A stretch of 64,000 nt of DNA from contig NZ_CP101125.1 in the NCBI RefSeq assembly GCF_024296925.1, positions 6,636,501 to 6,700,500 on the forward strand, given 5' to 3'. Source of the DNA: Pseudomonas nunensis. GTDB taxonomy: Bacteria > Pseudomonadota > Gammaproteobacteria > Pseudomonadales > Pseudomonadaceae. Under the pieces are notes generated by a model, which was given only the letters and a program-made list of their open reading frames with translations, had not been told where the DNA came from and searched no databases. This document shows, in pieces, positions 19,041-28,182 of the stretch; the first letter of the stretch is position 1; the number at the start of each line of letters is the position of its first letter. The position numbers and the translations under genes are program-made.

Positions 19041-19130
19041 TGTGGGAGCGGGCTTGCTCGCGAATGCGGTGTGTCATTCAGCAAAGATGTTGACTGACAC
19101 ACCGCATTCGCGAGCAAGCCCGCTCCCACA
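19041..19130. repeat. REPIN, GTGGGAGCGGGC family, 90 bp
   Basis: Perfect arms TGTGGGAGCGGGCTTGCTCG and inverse, with a spacer whose ends GGTGTGTCA and TGACACACC also pair. Between convergent genes. Confidence 0.92.
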
Positions 19131-19148
19131 TTAGGTTCTGTGTCGGGC

Positions 19149-19988
19149 TCAATCTTCGGGTAACTGCCGAGCACTGCGATACGCCCCCGGCCCCACCCCG
19201 TAAACCTGCTTGAACTGCCGGCTCAGATGACTCTGATCGGCAAACCCCAACTGCGTAGCCACTTCCAAAGGCAAACACCCACCCTGTAACAACGCCCGCG
19301 CCCGGGCGATGCGTTGCTGCATCAGCCAGGTGTGCGGCGGCATGCCGGTGGCGCGGCGGAATACGCGGGCGAAATGGAAGGGCGACAAGTTCACCGCACT
19401 CGCCAGCTCTTCCAGCGAAGGCGGCGCCGCCAGTTGCGATTGCAGCAGGTCCTTGGCCAGGGTCACCGCCCGGTGTTCCTTGCCGGGTTTGCCGGCAATC
19501 GGCACCGCAGCATGCCGTTGCAGCAGCGACAGCATCATTTCTCGCCAGACCGTTTGCTGTTGCAGTGCCGTGGACGGGCTCTCCAACAAGCGGTGCAACT
19601 GGCAGAAACCCTTCACCAGATCCGGATCGCGATACAGCGTGGCACCGAACGCCGGCAAATCGGTGGTCGGCAATTCAAGCTCGGCCAACAACGACAGAAT
19701 CTGTCCGCTGTCCGGATAAAACGCCCGGTACAACCAGCCGTCCTCCGTGCCTTTATGCCCGGTGTGCAGCTCATCGGGGTTGATCAGCACCAGCGTGCCG
19801 CTGCCCGCCAGATGCTCGGCGCCGCGATAGCGATAACGCTGGGCGCCGGCCATGATCATGCCGATGACGTAGCCGTCATGCACATGGGGCGCGAAGCGGT
19901 GTTCGATGTAGCGCGCGGATAACAGTTCGACCCCGGCCAGTGGTGCCGTTTGCCAGAAACGAATCGACTCGCCCTGATCGGTGTCCAT
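19149..19988 (-). CDS. AraC family transcriptional regulator
   Basis: 279 residues. The N-terminal part is an AraC-type cupin sensor (FAPHVHDGYVIGMIMAG, LVLINPDELHTG); the C-terminal 100 residues carry two helix-turn-helix motifs, LEELASAVNLSPFHFARVFRRATG and LEVATQLGFADQSHLSRQFKQVYG, with the family's GVGPGAYR ending. It lies four bases downstream of the hydrolase gene on the same strand, so both are co-transcribed. Effector and targets cannot be read from sequence. Confidence 0.92.
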   Translation of the reverse strand: MDTDQGESIRFWQTAPLAGVELLSARYIEHRFAPHVHDGYVIGMIMAGAQRYRYRGAEHLAGSGTLVLINPDELHTGHKGTEDGWLYRAFYPDSGQILSLLAELELPTTDLPAFGATLYRDPDLVKGFCQLHRLLESPSTALQQQTVWREMMLSLLQRHAAVPIAGKPGKEHRAVTLAKDLLQSQLAAPPSLEELASAVNLSPFHFARVFRRATGMPPHTWLMQQRIARARALLQGGCLPLEVATQLGFADQSHLSRQFKQVYGVGPGAYRSARQLPED

Positions 19989-19992
19989 GGTC

Positions 19993-20991
19993 CTACTGGC
20001 GCCCCGCAGCGGTCAGCCATTGAGGAATGCGGCGTTCCAGGTAGTAACTTGGTTGTCGGAACGATCCGTCGACAAATCCCACATGTCCGCCTTTGGCCTG
20101 CAATTCGAATTGAGTGCAAGCGGACAATTCATCGGCCTGCGGCAAGCTCTGAGGGAATACGAACGGATCGTCAGCCGCCTGAATGATCAGGGTCGGCGTG
20201 CGAATTTCCCCCAGGAAATAACGACTCGAGGCGCGGCGATAATAATCCTCGGCGTCGGTAAAGCCGTTTAATGGCGCAGTGACCCGTCCATCGAAATCCC
20301 AGAAGGTGCGCATGTTTTCCAGGGAGCCCAGTGCAGCCAGCGCGGCCAGGCCATCCTCACGCCCGTCATGCTGGAACTGACGCTGTTTGTTCTTGATGTA
20401 GGCCACCATCTCGCGCATGAAATGCGCCTGATAGACCTTGGAAAACCCCTGCCCAATACGATCGGCGCACTGGTCCAGGCGAAACGGCACCGACACTGCC
20501 ACTGCACCGAGCACGCCGCTGTCGCTGCCGGTTTCGCCCAAATGCTTGAGCAGCACGTTGCCGCCCAATGAGTAACCCACCGCATACAACGGCGCGAGCG
20601 GTCGCTTGGCTTTCAGGTGCTGGATGGCTTCGGCCAGGTCTTCACTGGCACCGGAGTGGTAGCTGCGCGGCAACAGATTCGGTTCGCCCGAACAGCCGCG
20701 CCAGTTCAGCGCAACGCTGGCCCAACCTTGATCCCCGAGGACTTTTTGCAAGCCCGCCACGTAAGGCGAGTTCGACGAACCGGTCAGCCCGTGTAACACC
20801 AGCACCAACGGTGCCGTGGCGGTGTGCGGACCGTGCCAGTCGAGGTCGAGGAAGTCGCCATCCTCGAGCCACAGGCGTTCACGTTCACGTTCGATATGCG
20901 TGGTTTTGCGCCATAGCGGTCCCCACAAGGTTTGCAAGTGCGGGTTACTGAGCCCGAAGGCCGGGGTGAAGCGTTCTGGCGGATGGGGCAC
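19993..20991 (-). CDS. Alpha/beta hydrolase, YheT family
   Basis: About 332 residues of the YheT-type hydrolases. The start region FGLSNPHLQTLWGPLWR is the family hallmark; LVLHGLTGSSNSPY is the oxyanion region, the nucleophile is in AVGYSLGGNVLLKHLGE, and an aspartate in IQAADDPFV and His in KGGHVGFVD complete the triad. The substrate is unknown; an ester or lipid is likely. The start is uncertain: GTG 20991 and TTG 21018 are both possible and there is no ATG. Downstream of rsmD on the minus strand. Confidence 0.82.
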   Translation of the reverse strand: MPHPPERFTPAFGLSNPHLQTLWGPLWRKTTHIERERERLWLEDGDFLDLDWHGPHTATAPLVLVLHGLTGSSNSPYVAGLQKVLGDQGWASVALNWRGCSGEPNLLPRSYHSGASEDLAEAIQHLKAKRPLAPLYAVGYSLGGNVLLKHLGETGSDSGVLGAVAVSVPFRLDQCADRIGQGFSKVYQAHFMREMVAYIKNKQRQFQHDGREDGLAALAALGSLENMRTFWDFDGRVTAPLNGFTDAEDYYRRASSRYFLGEIRTPTLIIQAADDPFVFPQSLPQADELSACTQFELQAKGGHVGFVDGSFRQPSYYLERRIPQWLTAAGRQ

Positions 20992-21047
20992 GATTGCTCT
21001 CGATGCAGCGGTGCGCAACCGGTGCGCACCTTTATCAGGCTAGTCGA

Positions 21048-21665
21048 TTATTCAGCGATCTTCGCCGTACGCTGCCACAACGCGTAGTAAACCCGACCGG
21101 ATTTCTGTTCCCGGTGCAGGCGCCAGTTACCTGGCAAGCCCAGTGCTGATGGGGCGTTTTCGCTTTCGGTGTAGACCCAGGCGTCATCGGCCAGCCACTG
21201 ACGCTCTTCGAGCAAGGCGCAAACGCCCGGCAACAGGTCTTGGTTGAACGGCGGGTCGAGGAACACCACGTCATACGCCGTCGCAGTCTGGGTTTCCAGG
21301 TAGCGCAAAGCGTCGGCAGTCTGTACCTGGCCGGTGGTGCAGCGCAGGGTGCCGAGGTGTTCCTTGATGCTGGACACCGCGATGTTGCTCGCATCCAGCG
21401 CCTGGCCCATGGCGGCACCACGGGACAAGGCTTCGAGGAACAGCGCGCCGCTGCCGGCAAACGGATCCAGCACCTTGGCTCCGGCGATGTACGGCGCGAG
21501 CCAGTTGAACAGGGTTTCACGCACCCGGTCCGGGGTCGGGCGCAGGCCCGGCGCATCGGGGAAGCTCAGCTTTCGGCTGCCCCATTCACCGCCGATGATG
21601 CGCAGTTGGTTCACGCCGTTATGCACGTTGTGAACAGGTTTTTTAGGACGCGATGGACTGGCCAT
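21048..21665 (-). CDS. rsmD: 16S rRNA (guanine-966-N2) methyltransferase
   Basis: 205 residues that methylate G966 of 16S rRNA on the assembled small subunit. RIIGGEWGSRKLSFPDAPGLRPTPDRVRETLFNWL is the family N-terminus; VLDPFAGSGALFLEALSRGA binds SAM, and VVFLDPPFNQDLL has the DPPF motif of N2/N6 amino methyltransferases. Its ATG overlaps the stop of the upstream M16 peptidase gene by one base (TAATG), so expression is coupled. Confidence 0.95.
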   Translation of the reverse strand: MASPSRPKKPVHNVHNGVNQLRIIGGEWGSRKLSFPDAPGLRPTPDRVRETLFNWLAPYIAGAKVLDPFAGSGALFLEALSRGAAMGQALDASNIAVSSIKEHLGTLRCTTGQVQTADALRYLETQTATAYDVVFLDPPFNQDLLPGVCALLEERQWLADDAWVYTESENAPSALGLPGNWRLHREQKSGRVYYALWQRTAKIAE

Positions 21666-23155
21666 TAATGCTCCGGAACCCCGAGCGGCTGCTCGGTGGG
21701 TTTATCAGATGGGGCCGGTAACGGCTTTTGCGGCACGGTCGGGCCAGCGGTGACGATGACCATTTTGTCCGTGCTCAGGTGTTTGTTCAGTGCGGCTTTC
21801 ACCTGCTCGACGGTCAGGCTCTGGGACTGCTGCATGAAATCTTCAAGATAATTCAGCGGCAAGTTGTAGAAACCCATGGCGCCGAGCTGGCCGACGATAT
21901 CGGCGTTGCTGGCGGTGGACAGCGGGAAGCTGCCGGCGAGTTCACGCTTGGCGTCGTCGAGTTCTTTCTGGGTCGGGCCGGTTTTAAGGTAGTCGGCGAG
22001 CACGTCCTGCACCAGTTTCAGCGTGCCCTCGCTCATTTCGGCGCGGGTCTGCAGGTTGATCATGAACGGACCGCGGGCCTGCATCGGGGTGAAGCCCGAG
22101 TAGACGCCGTAGGCCAGGCCGCGCTTCTCGCGCACTTCGCTCATCAAGCGAGTGCCGAAACCGCCGCCACCAAGGATCTGGTTGCCCAGGGACAGCGCCG
22201 CGTAGTCCGGGTCATCACGGTCGATGCCCAGTTGCGCGAGCATCAGGTTGGTCTGCTTGGACGGGAACTCGATGTGGCCGATGCTCGCCTGGGGCTCGAC
22301 CGGTTGCGGGATTTTCGCCAGGGCCGGGCCTTTCGGCAGGGCGCTGGAGACTTGCGCGGCAATCGCCTCGGCCTCGGCGCGGGACAGGTCACCGACCAGT
22401 GCAATCACCACGTTGCCGGCTGCGTAAGCTTTCTCGTGGAAAGCGCGCAACTGCGCCAGAGTGATCGCCGGAACGGTTTTCGCCGTGCCGTCGCTGGAGT
22501 TGGCGTAAGGATGATCGCCGTACAAGCGCTTCATAAGCTCAAGGCCCGCCAGTTTGCCGGGGTTCTGCTTCTGGTATTCGAAACCGGCGAGCATCTGGTT
22601 CTTGATGCGTGCGAACGAGTCGGCGGGAAAGGTCGGCTTGCCGATGACTTCAGAGAACAACTGCAAGGCCGGCTCGCGTTTGTCCACGGCGCTTAAACTG
22701 CGCAGCGACGCGACCGCCATGTCCTTGTAAGCACCGTTGCCGAAGTCCGCGCCCAGGCCTTCGAAGCCTTGGGCGATGGCACCGACGTCTTTGCCAGCCA
22801 CGCCTTCGTTGAGCATGGCGTTGGTCAGCAGCGCGAGACCGGGTGCGTTGCCGTCCTGGCTGCTGCCGGCGGCGAAGATCAGGCGCATGTCGAACATCGG
22901 CAGCTCACGCGCCTCGACGAACAACACCTTGGCGCCTTCGGCCGTGGTCCAGCTCTGCACATTCATGTTGCGATGGCTCGGGGCTTTGCCGTCGAGCTCA
23001 GCCAGCGATTGCAGCTTCTGGCTGGACTTGGCTTTGTCGAGGGCTTCGCTGGCCTTGGAATCATCAGGGCGCAACAGGTAGACCGTCGCCGAACCGATCA
23101 ATGCCACCAGGATCAGCCCGATCAGCGCCAGGCGTGGTTTTTTACGCTCACTCAT
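21665..23155 (-). CDS. M16 family peptidase-like protein, probably non-catalytic partner
   Basis: 496 residues. An N-terminal signal-anchor (LALIGLILVALIGSATVYLL) puts it in the periplasm. The M16 fold is recognisable, but the zinc motif HxxEH is missing: the corresponding stretch reads APGLALLTNAMLNEGVAG. The R/Y substrate-clamp segment is kept (VREKRGLAYGVYSGF). This matches the inactive half of two-subunit M16 peptidases such as mitochondrial processing peptidase. Its ATG at 23155 overlaps the stop of the active partner, consistent with a 1:1 complex. The substrate is unknown. Confidence 0.85.
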   Translation of the reverse strand: MSERKKPRLALIGLILVALIGSATVYLLRPDDSKASEALDKAKSSQKLQSLAELDGKAPSHRNMNVQSWTTAEGAKVLFVEARELPMFDMRLIFAAGSSQDGNAPGLALLTNAMLNEGVAGKDVGAIAQGFEGLGADFGNGAYKDMAVASLRSLSAVDKREPALQLFSEVIGKPTFPADSFARIKNQMLAGFEYQKQNPGKLAGLELMKRLYGDHPYANSSDGTAKTVPAITLAQLRAFHEKAYAAGNVVIALVGDLSRAEAEAIAAQVSSALPKGPALAKIPQPVEPQASIGHIEFPSKQTNLMLAQLGIDRDDPDYAALSLGNQILGGGGFGTRLMSEVREKRGLAYGVYSGFTPMQARGPFMINLQTRAEMSEGTLKLVQDVLADYLKTGPTQKELDDAKRELAGSFPLSTASNADIVGQLGAMGFYNLPLNYLEDFMQQSQSLTVEQVKAALNKHLSTDKMVIVTAGPTVPQKPLPAPSDKPTEQPLGVPEH

Positions 23156-24503
23156 GAGTCGTCTCCAGTGGAAGTACATGGGCGACGCTGAGACGTTCGC
23201 GGGTGAAATACAGCTTGGCGGCTTTCTGGATGTCTTCTGGGGTGACGCTTTCCAGGTCGGCCAGTTCGGTGTCCATCAATTTCCACGACAGGCCGACGGT
23301 TTCCAGTTGGCCGATAGCGGTGGCCTGGCTGGTGATCGAGTCACGCTCGTAGACCAGGCCGGCAATCACCTGAGCCCGCACGCGCTCCAGCTCTTCAGCC
23401 GAAGGCGCGGTGGTTTTCAGCTGCTCAAGCAACTTCCACAGACCGGCTTCGGCCTGGGCCATGGTTTTGTTCTTTTGCGTGTTCGGGCTGGCGGACAGGG
23501 TGAACAGGCTGTCGCCACGGGTGTAGGCGTCGTAGCTCGACGAACCGCCGGACACCAGCTCTTCGCCGCGCTCCAGTTGCGTCGGGATACGTCCGCTGTA
23601 ACCGCCATCGAGCAGGGCGGAGATCAGGCGCAAGGCGTTCACCGAGCGCTTGTCTTCGGCGGTGGCGATGCTCGGCACGTTGAAGGCCAGCATCAGGCTC
23701 GGCAGTTGGGTTTGCACGTGCAGGGTGATCTGCCGTTCGCCGGGTTCGGCCAGTTCCAGCGGGATTTTCGCCGGTGGCACATCGCGCTTGGCAATCGGGC
23801 CGAAGTAACGCTGGGCCAGGGCTTTGACTTCATCCGGGGTCACATCGCCTACCACCACAAGTGTGGCGTTGTTCGGCACGTACCAGGATTTGTACCAGTG
23901 GCGCAATTCTTCGACCTTCATGCGGTCCAGGTCAGCCATCCAGCCGATGGTCGGCGTGTGATAGCCGCTGGCCGGGTAGGCCATGGCCTTGAAACGTTCG
24001 TAGGCCTTGGACATCGGCTTGTCGTCGGTGCGCAGGCGACGTTCTTCCTTAATAACCTCGATCTCGCGGCTGAACTCGTCGGCCGGCAGTTTCAGGTTGG
24101 CCATGCGGTCGGCTTCAAGCTCGAAAGCCACGCCTAGGCGGTCGCGGGCCAGAACCTGGTAATAGGCCGTGAAATCGTCGCTGGTGAATGCGTTCTCTTC
24201 GGCGCCAAGGTCGCGCAGGATCAGCGACGCTTCGCCAGGGCCGACTTTATCGCTGCCCTTGAACATCATGTGTTCCAAGGCATGCGACAGACCGGTCTGG
24301 CCCGGGGTCTCGTAACTGGAACCAACCTTGTACCAGACCTGGGAAACCACCACCGGCGCACGATGGTCTTCGCGCACGACGACCTTCAAGCCGTTGTCGA
24401 GGGTGAATTCGTGGGTGGGTTGCGGATCGGCAGCCAGGGCCGAGAGGGGCAGACAAACTGTGCTGAGCAGCAGGCCTGCAGCGCGGCGGGCTAGAGCATT
24501 CAT
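23148..24503 (-). CDS. M16 family zinc metallopeptidase, catalytic partner
   Basis: 451 residues, starting with a signal peptide (LLLSTVCLPLSALAA). The inverted zinc motif GLSHALEHMMFKG (HxxEH) is intact, followed about 75 residues later by the third ligand region EIEVIKEERR. It should be a periplasmic zinc peptidase working with the inactive homologue encoded immediately downstream, whose gene overlaps it. The ftsY gene is divergent. A role in clearing peptides or processing a small exported protein is inferred only from the family. Confidence 0.9.
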   Translation of the reverse strand: MNALARRAAGLLLSTVCLPLSALAADPQPTHEFTLDNGLKVVVREDHRAPVVVSQVWYKVGSSYETPGQTGLSHALEHMMFKGSDKVGPGEASLILRDLGAEENAFTSDDFTAYYQVLARDRLGVAFELEADRMANLKLPADEFSREIEVIKEERRLRTDDKPMSKAYERFKAMAYPASGYHTPTIGWMADLDRMKVEELRHWYKSWYVPNNATLVVVGDVTPDEVKALAQRYFGPIAKRDVPPAKIPLELAEPGERQITLHVQTQLPSLMLAFNVPSIATAEDKRSVNALRLISALLDGGYSGRIPTQLERGEELVSGGSSSYDAYTRGDSLFTLSASPNTQKNKTMAQAEAGLWKLLEQLKTTAPSAEELERVRAQVIAGLVYERDSITSQATAIGQLETVGLSWKLMDTELADLESVTPEDIQKAAKLYFTRERLSVAHVLPLETTHE

Positions 24504-24846
24504 ACGTTTTTAAACCTGTTGAGCTGCCCGCTTGTTCTTAGCGTCAGCGGGCGAGAGGGTGCTAGGATACTGATCCGTTTTACTGGCGGCCACGCCTGTG
24601 AGCCTTTTATCGGCGCGCAGGTTGTATGGGTTCTCGGCAGAAGCTTTGAGTTTGTCAGCTAGACTCTGCGTTTTCGCCGACGATGCCGGTCCAGTCCTTC
24701 GTATTAGTCGACCTTTGAGGTGCCGTTGGCACTTCGATAAATTGTTGCGCGTGAACAAGCTGGGTCAATCGCAGTCTGTTCTGCATCGAATATTTATTTG
24801 CCGGGGCGCCCTTTGGCGCGTCGCTACCGTGAGATAGCCGTCCTCC
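24504..24846. other. Divergent intergenic region between M16 peptidase and ftsY
   Basis: 343 bases without a convincing gene. An 82-codon frame on the minus strand (24510-24758) has no ribosome site or recognisable family. The span must hold both divergent promoters, but I see no clear -35/-10 pair. The ftsY leader before 24847 carries a GGGGCGCC...GGCGC inverted motif at about 24803-24820. Confidence 0.4.
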
Positions 24847-26382
24847 ATGTTTGGTTCCAACGACGACAAGAAGACCCCAGCTGCGGCTGGCGAGAAGAAA
24901 AGCCTGTTCGGATGGCTGCGCAAAAAGCCGCAGGAACCCGTCGTCGAACAGCCACAGCCCACTCCTGAGCCCATTCCAGCGCCGGTAATAGAAGAAGAGC
25001 CGACGCCGATCGTTCTGCCGAGCGTAGAGCCGGTATTGCAACCGGCTGAGCCTGAGCCCGAGCCTCAAGTCGACGTCGCGGCCGAGTTGCCGCTGACGCC
25101 AGTCGCTGAGCCATGGCTGACATTGCCGGTGGCGGAAGAACCGGTGGCGTTGGTCGAAGACGAACAGGCGCCGCACGTTACTCCACCGATTCCAGCACCG
25201 ATTGCGTTTACGCCTGAGCCGGTTCATGTGCCAGTGGTTGAGCCGGTCATCGTGGCCGAGCCTGCACCGGTGATTTCAGAGCCTGTGGTGCCGGCATTCG
25301 TTGCGCCTGTTGCGCCGATTGTTCAGGCGCCAGAGCCTGCACCTGCACCTGCACCTGCACCTGCACCTGCACCTGCACCTGCACCTGTCGTCGCTGCACC
25401 TGTCGCCATCATCGAAACCCCAGCCGAGCCGCCGCGCACCGAAGAAACCAAAGCCGGTTTCTTCGCCCGCCTCAAGCAAGGCCTGTCCAAGACCAGCGCC
25501 AGTATCGGCGAAGGCATGGCCAGCCTGTTTCTTGGCAAGAAGATCATCGATGACGAACTGCTTGAAGACATCGAAACCCGTCTGCTGACCGCCGACGTTG
25601 GTGTCGAGGCGACGTCGGTGATCATTCAGCGGCTGACCCAGAAAGTCGCGCGCAAAGAATTGGCTGATGCCGACGCGCTGTACAAATCCTTGCAGGCGGA
25701 GCTGGCAGCAATGCTCAAGCCCGTCGAGCAACCCCTGAAAATCCACTCGCAGAACAAGCCGTTCGTGATTCTGGTGGTCGGCGTCAACGGCGCCGGCAAA
25801 ACCACCACCATCGGCAAACTGGCGAAGAAGCTGCAACTGGAAGGCAAGAAAGTCATGCTCGCCGCCGGTGACACCTTCCGCGCCGCTGCGGTGGAGCAAT
25901 TGCAGGTCTGGGGTGAGCGCAACAAGATCCCGGTGATCGCCCAGCACACCGGCGCCGACTCGGCTTCGGTTATCTTCGATGCCGTGCAAGCCGCCAAGGC
26001 CCGTGGCATTGACGTGCTGATCGCCGACACCGCCGGTCGTCTGCACACCAAAGACAACCTGATGGAAGAACTGAAAAAGGTTCGCCGGGTCATCAGCAAA
26101 CTCGACGTCGACGCGCCGCACGAGGTGCTGTTGGTACTCGACGCCGGTACTGGCCAGAACGCCATCAGCCAGGCCAAACAGTTCAACCAGACCGTGCAGT
26201 TGACGGGCCTGGCGTTGACCAAACTCGACGGCACCGCCAAGGGCGGGGTGATTTTCGCCCTGGCCAAGCAGTTTGGCTTGCCCATCCGCTACATCGGCGT
26301 CGGTGAAGGCATCGATGACTTGCGTACCTTTGAAGCAGAACCCTTTGTCCAGGCATTGTTTGCCGAGCGGGAGCGTTCATGA
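24847..26382 (+). CDS. ftsY: Signal recognition particle receptor FtsY
   Basis: 511-residue GTPase that docks ribosome-SRP complexes at the inner membrane. The N-terminal 200 residues are an acidic, Pro/Ala/Glu-rich A domain with a (PA)n run encoded by a hexamer repeat at 25339-25386. The NG domain follows: GVNGAGKTT (P-loop, about residue 311), DTFRAAA, DTAGRLHT and TKLDGTAKGG. The end GEGIDDLRTFEAEPFV is typical. The A domain is longer than in many relatives. The stop overlaps the ftsE start (ATGA), the first link of the ftsYEX operon. Confidence 0.97.
   Translation: MFGSNDDKKTPAAAGEKKSLFGWLRKKPQEPVVEQPQPTPEPIPAPVIEEEPTPIVLPSVEPVLQPAEPEPEPQVDVAAELPLTPVAEPWLTLPVAEEPVALVEDEQAPHVTPPIPAPIAFTPEPVHVPVVEPVIVAEPAPVISEPVVPAFVAPVAPIVQAPEPAPAPAPAPAPAPAPAPVVAAPVAIIETPAEPPRTEETKAGFFARLKQGLSKTSASIGEGMASLFLGKKIIDDELLEDIETRLLTADVGVEATSVIIQRLTQKVARKELADADALYKSLQAELAAMLKPVEQPLKIHSQNKPFVILVVGVNGAGKTTTIGKLAKKLQLEGKKVMLAAGDTFRAAAVEQLQVWGERNKIPVIAQHTGADSASVIFDAVQAAKARGIDVLIADTAGRLHTKDNLMEELKKVRRVISKLDVDAPHEVLLVLDAGTGQNAISQAKQFNQTVQLTGLALTKLDGTAKGGVIFALAKQFGLPIRYIGVGEGIDDLRTFEAEPFVQALFAERERS
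25339..25386 (+). repeat. Hexanucleotide tandem repeat (GCACCT)x8 inside ftsY
   Basis: Eight perfect copies of GCACCT coding alternating Ala and Pro in the acidic linker domain of FtsY. Copy changes stay in frame, so slippage would alter linker length without frameshift. Confidence 0.9.
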
Positions 26383-27050
26383 TTCGTTTCGAACAGGTCG
26401 GTAAACGCTACCCGAACGGTCACGTCGGCTTGCATGAGCTGAGCTTTCGAGTCCGTCGGGGTGAATTCTTGTTTGTCACCGGCCATTCCGGCGCCGGTAA
26501 AAGCACCTTGTTGCGGCTGTTGCTGGCCATGGAACGTCCGACCACCGGCAAATTGCTGTTGGCCGGGCAAGACCTCGGCACCATCAGCAACGCACAGATT
26601 CCTTATCTGCGACGGCAGATCGGCGTGGTGTTCCAGAACCACCAGTTGCTGTTCGATCGCACGGTGTTCAACAACGTCGCGCTGCCGTTGCAGATCCTCG
26701 GCCTGTCCAAGCCCGAGATCGCCAAGCGAGTGGATTCGGCCCTGGAGCGCGTGGCGCTCTCGGACAAGACCGATCTGTACCCCGGCGACCTGTCCACCGG
26801 TCAGCAACAGCGCGTCGGCATTGCCCGCGCCATCGTGCATCGCCCGGCCTTGCTGCTGGCGGACGAACCGACCGGTAACCTCGACCCGCGCCTTGCGGCA
26901 GAGATCATGGGCGTGTTTGAAGACATCAACCGTCTGGGCACCAGCGTGCTTATCGCCAGTCACGACCTGGCCCTGATTGCCCGCATGCGCCACCGCATGC
27001 TGACCTTGCAACGCGGTCGCTTGATCGGCGACGGGGAGGCCGGCGTATGA
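26379..27050 (+). CDS. ftsE: Cell division ATP-binding protein FtsE
   Basis: 223-residue ABC ATPase that, with FtsX, controls septal peptidoglycan hydrolases. Walker A GHSGAGKST, Q-loop GVVFQNHQLL, signature LSTGQQQRVGIARA, Walker B LLADEPTGNLD and the switch His in IASHDLAL are complete. It overlaps ftsY upstream and ftsX downstream by ATGA, so all three are translationally coupled. Confidence 0.97.
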   Translation: MIRFEQVGKRYPNGHVGLHELSFRVRRGEFLFVTGHSGAGKSTLLRLLLAMERPTTGKLLLAGQDLGTISNAQIPYLRRQIGVVFQNHQLLFDRTVFNNVALPLQILGLSKPEIAKRVDSALERVALSDKTDLYPGDLSTGQQQRVGIARAIVHRPALLLADEPTGNLDPRLAAEIMGVFEDINRLGTSVLIASHDLALIARMRHRMLTLQRGRLIGDGEAGV

Positions 27051-28069
27051 GTGCGACACGCAGCCCCAAGGTTTCCGAGCGTGTGGCCCCGAAGGCCGCC
27101 GACCCGCAACCGCAAAAGAAAAAACGTGACGATGACGACGGCCCTGACTTCGCCACGCTGGTGCGCGCCTGGATCGAAAGCCATCGCGCCAGCCTGCTCG
27201 ACAGCCTGCGTCGGTTGGGCAAACAGCCGATCGGCAGCTTCTTCACCTGCATGGTGATGGCGGTGGCTCTGAGTTTGCCCATGGGGCTGTCACTTTTGCT
27301 GAATAACGTCGAGCGACTGGGCGGTTCCTGGCAGCGTGCGGCGCAGATCTCCCTTTATCTGGAATTGAACGCCAGTCCGGAACAGGGCGAGTCGTTGCGC
27401 GAGCAGATCAAAGGCATGCCCGGCGTCGCGGATGCTGAATACGTCGGCCGTGATCAGGCGCTGGAAGAGTTCCAGCAGCAGTCCGGTCTGGGCGAGGCGC
27501 TCAAGGAACTGCCGGAAAACCCGCTGCCAGGCGTGGTGCTGGTGACGCCGAACGAGGTCGACAAGCCCACGCTTGAAGCATTACGACAAAAACTTTCCGA
27601 GCTGCCGAAGGTACAGCAGGCACAACTTGATCTAGTCTGGGTCGAGCGTCTGGCCGCCATCCTCAAGCTGGGCGACCGGTTTGTCTTCGGTCTGACCGTG
27701 CTTTTGGTGTCTGCATTACTTTTGGTGATAGGCAATACCATTCGTCTTCATATTGAAAACCGCCGCACAGAGATAGAAGTGATTAAACTCGTCGGCGGCA
27801 CGGACAGCTATGTACGCAGGCCCTTTCTGTATATGGGCGCGCTATATGGCTTCGGTGCGGGGATTCTGTCCTGGGGCGTCTTGGCGTTCGGCCTGAACTG
27901 GCTGAACGACGCAGTGGTTGGTTTGGCCGGCTTGTACGGCAGTAATTTTGCGCTGGCCGGAGTGCCAGTTGCCGATGGTCTGTCGCTCTTGCTTGGCGCG
28001 GTGCTGTTGGGTTATATCGGTGCATGGATTGCAGTCGCACGTCATCTCAGGGAGTTGGCGCCGAAGTAG
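27047..28069 (+). CDS. ftsX: Cell division protein FtsX
   Basis: 340-residue inner-membrane partner of FtsE. A charged cytoplasmic N-terminus (KKKRDDDDG) precedes TM1 (FTCMVMAVALSLPMGLSLLL), a periplasmic domain of about 110 residues, and three C-terminal TM segments, the standard FtsX topology. KLVGGTDSYVRRPFLYMG is the conserved loop after TM2. Last gene of the ftsYEX unit; rpoH starts 113 bases later. Confidence 0.95.
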   Translation: MSATRSPKVSERVAPKAADPQPQKKKRDDDDGPDFATLVRAWIESHRASLLDSLRRLGKQPIGSFFTCMVMAVALSLPMGLSLLLNNVERLGGSWQRAAQISLYLELNASPEQGESLREQIKGMPGVADAEYVGRDQALEEFQQQSGLGEALKELPENPLPGVVLVTPNEVDKPTLEALRQKLSELPKVQQAQLDLVWVERLAAILKLGDRFVFGLTVLLVSALLLVIGNTIRLHIENRRTEIEVIKLVGGTDSYVRRPFLYMGALYGFGAGILSWGVLAFGLNWLNDAVVGLAGLYGSNFALAGVPVADGLSLLLGAVLLGYIGAWIAVARHLRELAPK

Positions 28070-28106
28070 TATCTTTTTGCGCGTATTGACCTTTCGGATT
28101 TTATGG

Positions 28107-28133
28107 GAACTTGTCCTTTGGTTTCCGGTCAAT
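28107..28133 (+). promoter_or_regulatory. Candidate AlgU (sigma-E-type) promoter of rpoH
   Basis: GAACTT, 16 bases, then TCAAT, close to the extracytoplasmic sigma consensus GAACTT-N16-TCnnA. The predicted start near 28140 leaves a 43-base leader before the rpoH ATG. AlgU control of rpoH is known in P. aeruginosa; its use here is inferred. Confidence 0.6.
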
Positions 28134-28182
28134 TTTCGCAGTGCTGAACTGCACGAGTTATGTAAGTCGGAGGTTTTTTCGT

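Noticed and set aside
24510..24758. 82-codon ORF upstream of the M16 peptidase gene
   Set aside because: No ribosome site or recognisable family, and it fills the divergent promoter region of ftsY.
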